NCBI GenBank assembly: GCA_903921455.1
Contig: CAIXPZ010000295.1
Coordinates: forward strand, 1 to 11,645
Source: an uncultured Verrucomicrobia subdivision 3 bacterium
Lineage (GTDB): Bacteria > Verrucomicrobiota > Verrucomicrobiae > Limisphaerales > UBA11358
DNA: 11,645 nt
Direction of reading: 5' to 3'
Below the pieces are notes generated by a model. That model was given only the letters and a program-made list of their open reading frames with translations, was not told the DNA's origin and ran no database searches. A program made the translations under genes and the position numbers. Numbering within the stretch: the stretch's first letter is position 1; each line of letters begins with the position of its first letter. Positions 5,111-11,645 of this stretch are shown in pieces.

Positions 5111-6772
5111 ATGAGCGAACAAGATAAAAAATCGCTTGTTGAAAGATATTATACTTGGGAGAAACTTGTTCTTGTCACCGCTCTGCTGTTGATTTTCTGG
5201 CAGATTTTCGGATTAAGTGACGCAACTTCATTGCCGCTTTTAGACGTAAAACTGCGAGACCCAAGCAAGTTCCCGCTCGTTGTCAGCATAATTCTAGCAG
5301 TCGAGTTTCTTTTTTTGTTAATTGAGTGGAAACAATCCGAGGAAGTTGCTCGCCATAATTTCGTGGCCAGATTTCGTTTCAACGCTGTTTTAATTTTAGC
5401 CGTAGCCGCAATTTGGATAAATCTACCGACTTTGACTAAAGGAACGGCACTCGCCGAAGTTTCGCGTCTTTGGTTTGTTTTTTATCTTTTCATCGGACTC
5501 GCAGTCGGAGCTTTAACGTCCGTGTTAATTTTTGCGACTTTAATGATTCGCTCTAACGAGGAAACAGCTAAATTCCCACTTTCTCCAATTCCAGTCGCCA
5601 CGCGATGTGTTTATATGAGTTGCTGGCCGATGGTGTTGATTTTGTTGTCTATTTCTTATGTGGCAAGTTGCCACGCACCTTTCGCGGTTTTGCAGGTTGC
5701 TCCTTGGATCACGGCGTTGCCGATTTCTTATTTTGTTGTTGAAAAAATAGTCAGCCTTTTCTTTTGTTACGATGCGGAAGGGCGTCACATCCCAGTGCAT
5801 CAGAGAATTTTCAAACTGAAGGAAATTTTCAAGATGCACGACTACCTTTATTTTCTTAACAAGCGCGACAAGCAATTGACAGAGAAAGTAAAAGAAATAA
5901 TGCCTCCAAATGCTTCTCCTCGAGAACAGCAAAATGCCTTTCGGCAGCATTATTCCAAAGATTCGGGTAACATCATGTTAAGGTCGCGGACTCTGGAGGA
6001 ATTTTATTTTGAGACCTATTCAAAGGACGGCGATCCAAATAATAAAAAACCAGAAAATTTAGCTGTTCGGATTAAATTGCAAAATCCAAAAGCAGCGGGT
6101 CTTAAAGTTCAAACTTATCCGAAAGACGAAGACCCGCCCAAAAATTTCAGAGAAATGACATTGAAAATCAATTTTCTTGAAAAGCATGCAAACGATTTTT
6201 TGCAAAAAAATTTAGGAAAACCCATCACACAACAAGCACTGTTCAGTTACACAATAGACCGTTCGGTTGAAGATACTTTTATGGAACAGGCTTGCATCGG
6301 ATTTCCTTTACACGATGCAGCATTTGCTGGCAGGCAGGATTTAATTGAACAGTTTCTCACAAAAGGGAAAAATATAAATGAACAAGCTGGCAATGGTTGG
6401 ACTCCGCTTTTGGCTGCTGTTGCCCAAGGGCATCCGAAAATGGTCAAGCTCATGCTTGAACGCGGTGCAAATCCAGACATTGCCAATTTACAAAAAACCA
6501 CGCCGCTGATGTATGCGGCGCGATATGGCAATCTTGAGATAGCAAAAATGTTACTCGACTTTGGCGCGATGCTGGATTTACAGGACATCTACGGAGATAC
6601 GGCCTTGGCTGTTGCGGTTACAAGAGGGCAGGAATCATTGGTTAGATTGTTCATTTCAAAAGGAGCAAAAATTGACACAAGAAATACTTTGGAAAAACTC
6701 ACGCCTTTAGATTTAGCACATCATCTAGGACACGGAGAAATTGCTCGTCTGCTACGGAAAGCCAAAAAATAA
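5111..6772 (+). CDS. Polytopic membrane protein with C-terminal ankyrin repeats
   Basis: A 553-residue protein of unknown function. The N-terminal third holds about six hydrophobic segments (roughly 18-38, 55-73, 90-108, 119-146, 168-187, 190-219). A soluble charged middle follows (220-390) with two similar stretches around 301-329 and 334-360 (ETYSKDGDP and QTYPKDEDP). At least four ankyrin repeats follow (about 398-550), with the usual TPL and GA signatures: HDAAFAGRQDLIEQFL, GWTPLLAAVAQGHPKMVKLM, TTPLMYAARYGNLEIAKMLL, DTALAVAVTRGQESLVRLF. Ankyrin repeats bind proteins, probably on the cytoplasmic side here. The DNA is visibly AT-rich, with many codons ending in A or T, unlike the GC-rich neighbours, which suggests transfer from elsewhere. 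The start is 5 bases after the ispA stop, with AAGGGA about 11 bases upstream, so it may be co-transcribed with ispA. I do not recognise the membrane domain family. Confidence 0.85.
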   Translation: MSEQDKKSLVERYYTWEKLVLVTALLLIFWQIFGLSDATSLPLLDVKLRDPSKFPLVVSIILAVEFLFLLIEWKQSEEVARHNFVARFRFNAVLILAVAAIWINLPTLTKGTALAEVSRLWFVFYLFIGLAVGALTSVLIFATLMIRSNEETAKFPLSPIPVATRCVYMSCWPMVLILLSISYVASCHAPFAVLQVAPWITALPISYFVVEKIVSLFFCYDAEGRHIPVHQRIFKLKEIFKMHDYLYFLNKRDKQLTEKVKEIMPPNASPREQQNAFRQHYSKDSGNIMLRSRTLEEFYFETYSKDGDPNNKKPENLAVRIKLQNPKAAGLKVQTYPKDEDPPKNFREMTLKINFLEKHANDFLQKNLGKPITQQALFSYTIDRSVEDTFMEQACIGFPLHDAAFAGRQDLIEQFLTKGKNINEQAGNGWTPLLAAVAQGHPKMVKLMLERGANPDIANLQKTTPLMYAARYGNLEIAKMLLDFGAMLDLQDIYGDTALAVAVTRGQESLVRLFISKGAKIDTRNTLEKLTPLDLAHHLGHGEIARLLRKAKK

Positions 6773-7199
6773 TTTTTGTCAGCAGCGAAATAAGATTGTT
6801 CACTCCACTCGCCGGTTTGCAGATACGGCTTGAGTTTTTCCCTCGAGCGTTTCGCGTCCGCTTGTCGCCACCCCTGAAACTACCCCCCTAGCCTCCGGTC
6901 TTTGTGTGGCCACTCATTGCGTCCGGTCTCGGCTGGACACAAGGCATTGCCCCACCCGGAAACCCACCAGCCAAGATCGTTTCCCGAGCTGGGGAACCGG
7001 CTGATTATGACTGGGAAGCGGTTTCGGTGTCTTGGGAAATGATTTTCCATGTTGGGAACCCGTGGCGCCCCGGCGTTGGGCGCATGTCTCCCCCTAATGT
7101 GGGATGGCAGAACAGGGTATTGTGTGTTATTTTTGGACGTTTTCAATTGCGCCATGTTTGCTTACTTCAACCCAGCCTAAAGTCCCACCTGATTCACCC
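6773..7199. other. Gene-poor region with GGGAA motif array
   Basis: No convincing gene is seen in these 427 bases. At the left (about 6780-6882, minus strand) a short protein-like stretch reads RQADAKRSREKLKPYLQTG; it has no start codon and may be a gene remnant. In the middle, GGGAA recurs at 6992, 7013, 7034 and 7054. A 6-bp hairpin, GCGCCC (7065-7070) with GGGCGC (7078-7083), follows. Two overlapping short frames (6880-7155 minus, 6904-7203 plus) lack recognisable features. No terminator was found after the ankyrin gene, and no convincing promoter before 7200. Confidence 0.6.
6992..7058 (+). repeat. Four GGGAA motifs at 20-21 bp spacing
   Basis: GGGAA starts at 6992, 7013, 7034 and 7054 (steps 21, 21, 20), and the last three copies are preceded by T (TGGGAA). 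The spacing is two turns of the helix, placing all copies on one face. Between motifs the sequence is mostly diverged. It could be a protein-binding array upstream of the large secreted protein, or a decayed 21-bp tandem repeat. Confidence 0.5.
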
Positions 7200-10100
7200 A
7201 TGAAAAACCCATCCCGTTTGGCGGACTTGTCGCTCGCCGGCAGTCTCGCTTTAATCCTGCTGTCGCCCCTGACTGGGCGAGCGCAATACCATTACTTCAA
7301 CGTCAGCAACAACTCGGATTGCATCATGCAGGACTACCGCTCCGTGAATGTTCCCGGCGGCATCTACGACGCCATCCACGAGGAATACCACACCAGTTCG
7401 GACGGCGGGACGGGCTATTTTTATGGCGGCTTTACCCACCAAAACAACGTCAACGGCAACCCATCAACGCTGGTGCAATATGTCTGCTGGCCAGCGGGCG
7501 GAAGTTTCCCGGTTTCTTACGCGCAGCAAATTCCGTTCTATGCCGGGACAAACATGGCCCCGAACATTCAAATTGGCGAGGGCAGCAGTTGCTCGATCAA
7601 GGGCTACTGGCCGCAGTTCACCACGAACCTGTGGACGCGGGAAGTAGTGCGGTATTGGCTGCCGGCGGATGGCACGCCGCACCAGGGCTATCAGGGCATG
7701 TGGATCAAAGAGCCGGTGAGCGGCAATTGGTATCACGTCGCCACGTTTCTGTATCCCTTCGCCGTGACGGGCGTGAACGGCATGAGCGGCTGGCAGGAAA
7801 ATTTCACGGGCTACACCGGTGACTACAAGGTTAATCATGCCAACGGCTATTACCACAAGACTGGCGCGTGGCAGATGGCCAACCAGCTTTCCTGCACCTC
7901 GAACGGCCATACTTATTTGATCAATACCAACACGGCGGTGCAATCGGATGTCGGTCCCGATTACACGAGTTTGTATAACAATCCGAACACCCTGACGATG
8001 ACCGGCCAGCCGGCGCTGCCCACGTTTGATCCCATCCTGGTGTCCAACTACACCGCGAGCGTCCTGAGCACGCAACTGCTGGTGCAATGGCAGATGCCCC
8101 AGTCCAGCTCACCACAGCTCGGCTACCGCGTGGATGTCTTTAATAACTCCAGTTACACCGGCGCGGTCTCGGTCACTTATTATGACAACGACCCGGAGGC
8201 GCGGCAGAAATTATTGAACCTCTCCGGCATCGCCACGCCCTATGTGCGGCTGACTATCTCGGACATCTTCTTCAACACGAACGCCGCGATTCTCATCACG
8301 CCGGCCACGGTCACGCCCAGCGCGGCCACCAATGCCATCGGCTCCGGCGGCGGCCTGACGTTCCAATACTACGAGTCCAGTTCCGGCAACTGGGGCAGCC
8401 TGCCAAATTTCAGCGCGCTTACGCCGGTGTATCAGGGCGCGGTGGCGACCACGGATGTGACGCCGCGGCGGCAGCGCATAAATTACGGCTTCAACTACAC
8501 GGGCTTCATCACGGCGCCCACGACCGGGTTTTATGCCTTCACGCTGCATTCGGGCGACGGCAGCGTGCTGACCATTGACACCAACACCGTCATCAGCTTC
8601 GACGGGCTGCACGACTCTTCCCAGTTCATGAGCGGCGGCATCGCACTGGCGGCGGGACAGCATACCTTCAATGTGAAATTCTTCAAAGGCGCGGCCAACC
8701 CAGTCAACACGACCGCTTACACCGATGGCATCGGCCTGGCCTGGGAAGGTCCGGGCATCACCAAGACGGACGTGCCCGCTTCCGCCTACTCGCGCATGCC
8801 CGGCGTCAGCGAACCGGCCATCACTCTGGCTTCGCCGACCAACAATGCCAGCCTCCCAAACTCCAACATCGGCGTCAGTGCGACGGTGACGACCAATGGC
8901 AACACCATCAACAGCGTGCGGTTCTATCTTACTGACTATTACTCCTACTATTTCCGCCCCAGCAGCGGCGTGGATTACTATATGGGCCAGGATACGAGCG
9001 CGCCGTATGTGTTCAATTCCATGGTCTGGACCGCGCCGACCAACTTGGTGCGAGCGCGGCTGGTCTATAACACCACCAACATGATTGATTCCGCCCCGGT
9101 CAGCATCGTGACCACCAACTCGTCGCTCGGGGCGTGGTATTGGAATCCGTTGGAGATGCATAATTATCCCTCGGGCGTGAGCGTCCAGGGCAACACCACC
9201 ACATTGCTGGGCGATGGCATGAATTTCCTGAGCCGCAAAGTCACCGGCGATTGCACGCTGGTCGGGCGGTTGGCCAGCATCACGCCGAACACCGCTGGAC
9301 TGGACGGGGTTTCTCCGGACAGCAGTTGGCGGGCGGGCATCATCTTTCGCGGCACTACCAATACGGTTGTCGGGCAACCGCTCGGCGACGGTAGCGCGAC
9401 GCGCTTCACTGCGCTGTTTAGCTCGGTCGGCGGCGGCACTTATTACGAGAATGACTATATGCGCAATGGCAACGGCGATGCCAACGCGTGGTCCGGTAAT
9501 CTGGGCGGTGGCAACAACTGGTATAAGATTCAGCGCGTGGGCGACTGGTTTACCAACTCCGTCTCAATGGACGGCGTAAACTGGACCGTAGTGAACTACA
9601 CGAACCTGACCAGCATCGGTTCGACTATCTACGCGGGCGTGTTCATTCATGCGCTCCAGTCTTTCAATCCCAACATCCACATGGCGAGTTTGGACAGTTA
9701 CAGCCTGACCGGCACGAACGTCTTCGGCCCGGCCAGCGTGGCCATCAGCCCGCTGACTAATGCAGTGGTCGGCGGCTTGCCGGCGACGTTCGCGGCCTCG
9801 GTGGTCGGCCAGGTTCCTGCGGGTTACCAATGGCAACTTAATGGGACTAACATCGCCAACGCCACTAACTTCAACTACTCCATCACGAGCGCGGCGATTA
9901 CCGATGTGGGCACTTATACCGTCGTCGCCAACAGCGTCACCAGCGCGCCGGCCTTCCTGCTCATCACCGCGCCAGCCGGCTCCGGCGTCTGGACCAACCT
10001 CAGCGGCGGCTCCTGGATTGTCAGCAACAACTGGAGCGGCGGACTTATCTCCAGCGGCATTGATGCCGCCGCCGATTTCAGCACCTTGAGCTTGAGCGCC

Positions 10101-11645
10101 AGCCCGACCGTCTCGCTCAATGGCGCCCGCACCAACGGCACACTGGTGTTCGATGATTTGAATCCGACTAACAAGCATAGTTGGACGCTTGCCACCGGCA
10201 GCAGCGGACCGCTAACCCTCGCGACCAGCAGCGGGACGCCCAATATCGCCGTCAAGAGCGCCACTAACATCATTAGTGCCGTGGTGGCCGGCACGCAGGG
10301 TTTCACTAAAACTGGCGCGGGCTACTTGACTCTTAGTGCGGCCAGCACCTTCACCGGCACGGCCACCGTGAGCGCGGGCACACTCGAAATGCAAAACAAG
10401 TCCGGCGACATTCCTTACACGGTGGCTCAGGGTGCGACGCTGAAGATTGGTTATAGCACCGGCGGCGGCTACGCGAGCACCAGCCTGTCTGTCAATGGCA
10501 ATGGAGTATCCGACACGAATGGTTTCTATCTGAAAGGTGGGAAGACTTATAACTCTGCCGGGACGATTACTTTACTGGGTGCGCCAACGACTATCCGACA
10601 ATACGGCTCCGGTCTCGCCAGCATCGGCACGTTCGACATCAACAGCGGCCAGGGCATCTATTGCACCGCCAACGCCTCGGGATCGGTGGTTGACTCTAAT
10701 GTCCAGATGATCAGCGACGGCTATGGCATGATTGGTTATACCGATCCGGGTGCGAACACCGCCGCAGGTGATCTTACCATCAATGGGCCGCTCAATGTCA
10801 CCAGTCTCGGCTTCTATAAGCGCGGCACGGGTTCGCTGGTCTTGAATGGCACGGCGACCAGCGCCAACCTCGCGCTAAACCTTCAGGCTGGCACAGTCAT
10901 TTGCGGCGTGACTAATTGCATTGGTGCCAATGCCACGGTGCCCATCTCCAGCGGCGCCACACTTGTGCTATCTGGCTTCAACCAGACCATTGCCAATCTC
11001 AATACCGCCGCCGGCAGCTCGCTCACCTTTGGCGGCACCAACATCCTGACGGTGACAACCAATGCGACGCTGGCCGGCACAATGCAAATGGTCGTGAACA
11101 AAAATGCTTCCGCCACCGCCAGCAAACTTGTTGTGACCATCGGCGCATTAACGAACGGCGGCACGCTTACCATCGTCAACCAGAGCACCGGCACGCTCGC
11201 GGCGGGCGACACGTTCACGCTATTCAGCGCGCCGAGCTTCGCGGGAAATTTCACGACCCTCAACCTGCCGATGCTGCCCGTCGGATTGATCTGGGATTCC
11301 ACCAGCCTCGCCACCGCCGGCACGCTCGCCATCACCACCGTCGGCTCGAATGTCTGGAACGGCGCGGGCACCGACAACAACTGGAGCACCGCCGCCAATT
11401 GGAACGGCACCGCGCCGGCAAACTGGAACCTGCTGGTTTTTCAAGGTGCGACGCGAACGCTCAACACCAACAATCTGCTGACGGCGGCTGGTCAAATCGT
11501 CTTGAGCAACGGCGGCTTCACCCTGCGCGGCAATCCGCTCGCGCTTGAATGGGGACTGTTGAGCCTCGCCGGCAACAACACCAACGCCATCAATCTCACG
11601 CTCGCCGCGCCGCAGTCGTTCGTTTCCAGCAACGGCCTGCTCGCG
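7200..11645 (+). CDS. Very large modular secreted protein (DUF3472, PA14, Ig-like, autotransporter-associated beta-strand repeats), 3' end outside window
   Basis: The frame is open for 1482 codons from the ATG at 7200 without a stop. A signal peptide covers about residues 1-28 (positive start, hydrophobic ALILLSPL, cleavage near GRA-Q). A DUF3472-like domain (about 30-250) follows, containing GYFYGGFTH and [13 protein letters not shown]14 domain (about 386-520) has [19 protein letters not shown] and [10 protein letters not shown]. Next are a bacterial Ig-like segment (541-640), a concanavalin-like region of the DUF1349 type (about 643-838) with [11 protein letters not shown], and an Ig domain (844-922) with W878 and DVGTYTV. 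Autotransporter-associated beta-strand repeats follow ([15 protein letters not shown] near 1039-1053, [10 protein letters not shown] near 1208-1217), and a new NNWSTAANW block begins near 1386. Such proteins are secreted or surface-displayed, often binding carbohydrate or acting as adhesins. Its export anchor would lie beyond the window. No Shine-Dalgarno is visible. Function is inferred from domains only. Confidence 0.9.
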   Translation, partial: MKNPSRLADLSLAGSLALILLSPLTGRAQYHYFNVSNNSDCIMQDYRSVNVPGGIYDAIHEEYHTSSDGGTGYFYGGFTHQNNVNGNPSTLVQYVCWPAGGSFPVSYAQQIPFYAGTNMAPNIQIGEGSSCSIKGYWPQFTTNLWTREVVRYWLPADGTPHQGYQGMWIKEPVSGNWYHVATFLYPFAVTGVNGMSGWQENFTGYTGDYKVNHANGYYHKTGAWQMANQLSCTSNGHTYLINTNTAVQSDVGPDYTSLYNNPNTLTMTGQPALPTFDPILVSNYTASVLSTQLLVQWQMPQSSSPQLGYRVDVFNNSSYTGAVSVTYYDNDPEARQKLLNLSGIATPYVRLTISDIFFNTNAAILITPATVTPSAATNAIGSGGGLTFQYYESSSGNWGSLPNFSALTPVYQGAVATTDVTPRRQRINYGFNYTGFITAPTTGFYAFTLHSGDGSVLTIDTNTVISFDGLHDSSQFMSGGIALAAGQHTFNVKFFKGAANPVNTTAYTDGIGLAWEGPGITKTDVPASAYSRMPGVSEPAITLASPTNNASLPNSNIGVSATVTTNGNTINSVRFYLTDYYSYYFRPSSGVDYYMGQDTSAPYVFNSMVWTAPTNLVRARLVYNTTNMIDSAPVSIVTTNSSLGAWYWNPLEMHNYPSGVSVQGNTTTLLGDGMNFLSRKVTGDCTLVGRLASITPNTAGLDGVSPDSSWRAGIIFRGTTNTVVGQPLGDGSATRFTALFSSVGGGTYYENDYMRNGNGDANAWSGNLGGGNNWYKIQRVGDWFTNSVSMDGVNWTVVNYTNLTSIGSTIYAGVFIHALQSFNPNIHMASLDSYSLTGTNVFGPASVAISPLTNAVVGGLPATFAASVVGQVPAGYQWQLNGTNIANATNFNYSITSAAITDVGTYTVVANSVTSAPAFLLITAPAGSGVWTNLSGGSWIVSNNWSGGLISSGIDAAADFSTLSLSASPTVSLNGARTNGTLVFDDLNPTNKHSWTLATGSSGPLTLATSSGTPNIAVKSATNIISAVVAGTQGFTKTGAGYLTLSAASTFTGTATVSAGTLEMQNKSGDIPYTVAQGATLKIGYSTGGGYASTSLSVNGNGVSDTNGFYLKGGKTYNSAGTITLLGAPTTIRQYGSGLASIGTFDINSGQGIYCTANASGSVVDSNVQMISDGYGMIGYTDPGANTAAGDLTINGPLNVTSLGFYKRGTGSLVLNGTATSANLALNLQAGTVICGVTNCIGANATVPISSGATLVLSGFNQTIANLNTAAGSSLTFGGTNILTVTTNATLAGTMQMVVNKNASATASKLVVTIGALTNGGTLTIVNQSTGTLAAGDTFTLFSAPSFAGNFTTLNLPMLPVGLIWDSTSLATAGTLAITTVGSNVWNGAGTDNNWSTAANWNGTAPANWNLLVFQGATRTLNTNNLLTAAGQIVLSNGGFTLRGNPLALEWGLLSLAGNNTNAINLTLAAPQSFVSSNGLLA

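Noticed and set aside
6992..7058. CRISPR array
   Set aside because: Only a 5-6 base motif repeats, at 20-21 bp. There are no 24-40 bp identical repeats with unique spacers, and no cas genes.
6880..7155. 91-codon minus-strand frame in the gap
   Set aside because: Its only pattern (FP every seven residues) comes from the GGGAA array. It has no domain and no clear ribosome-binding site. A tiny hypothetical gene cannot be fully excluded.
6904..7203. 99-codon plus-strand frame in the gap
   Set aside because: No domain, no ribosome-binding site, and it overlaps the start of the large secreted protein in another frame.
8211..9377. Long open frame of 388 codons on the minus strand
   Set aside because: It is antisense to the continuous 1482-codon frame that carries a signal peptide, PA14 and Ig domains. 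Its product is rich in R, G, H and A with no domain, as expected for a GC-rich shadow frame.

Overview
The window looks like chromosomal DNA from a verrucomicrobial bacterium, most likely a soil or freshwater member of the Pedosphaera/Limisphaera side of the phylum. This is inferred from three things: the housekeeping proteins are bacterial and GC-rich; several genes start without a clear Shine-Dalgarno site; and the right end holds a very large secreted protein built from DUF3472, PA14, immunoglobulin-like and autotransporter-associated beta-strand modules, a combination common in that phylum. No taxonomic search was possible.

Left part (1-2790), minus strand: three genes run in the order DUF1015-family protein, CDF-type cation efflux protein, and an N6-adenine-type methyltransferase cut by the window edge. 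Each of the two junctions holds a pair of short inverted palindromes. All four palindromic units share one plan: TGTAG, an 8-nt arm, a GTRA tetraloop, and the matching 8-nt arm. They look like REP elements arranged as BIMEs. One unit lies inside the 5' coding end of the methyltransferase, and another supplies the stop codon of the CDF gene.

Middle part (2791-5105): a compact housekeeping block. rpmB (ribosomal protein L28, plus) converges on smpB (tmRNA-binding protein, minus) across a strong two-way terminator. smpB lies downstream of rpoZ (RNA polymerase omega, minus), separated from it by another intrinsic terminator. rpoZ is divergent from an ispA-like prenyl diphosphate synthase (plus).

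Accessory part (5106-7199): five bases after the ispA stop begins a visibly AT-rich gene for a membrane protein with about six transmembrane segments, a charged linker with an internal duplication, and C-terminal ankyrin repeats. It looks acquired. A gene-poor stretch of about 430 bases follows, carrying a four-copy GGGAA motif at 20-21 bp spacing.

Right end (7200-11645): one open reading frame of 1482 codons with a signal peptide, still open at the window edge, encodes the large modular surface or secreted protein. I see no rRNA, tRNA, CRISPR array, transposase gene or known complete defence system. The most distinctive items are the REP/BIME family, the membrane-anchored ankyrin gene and the modular secreted protein.
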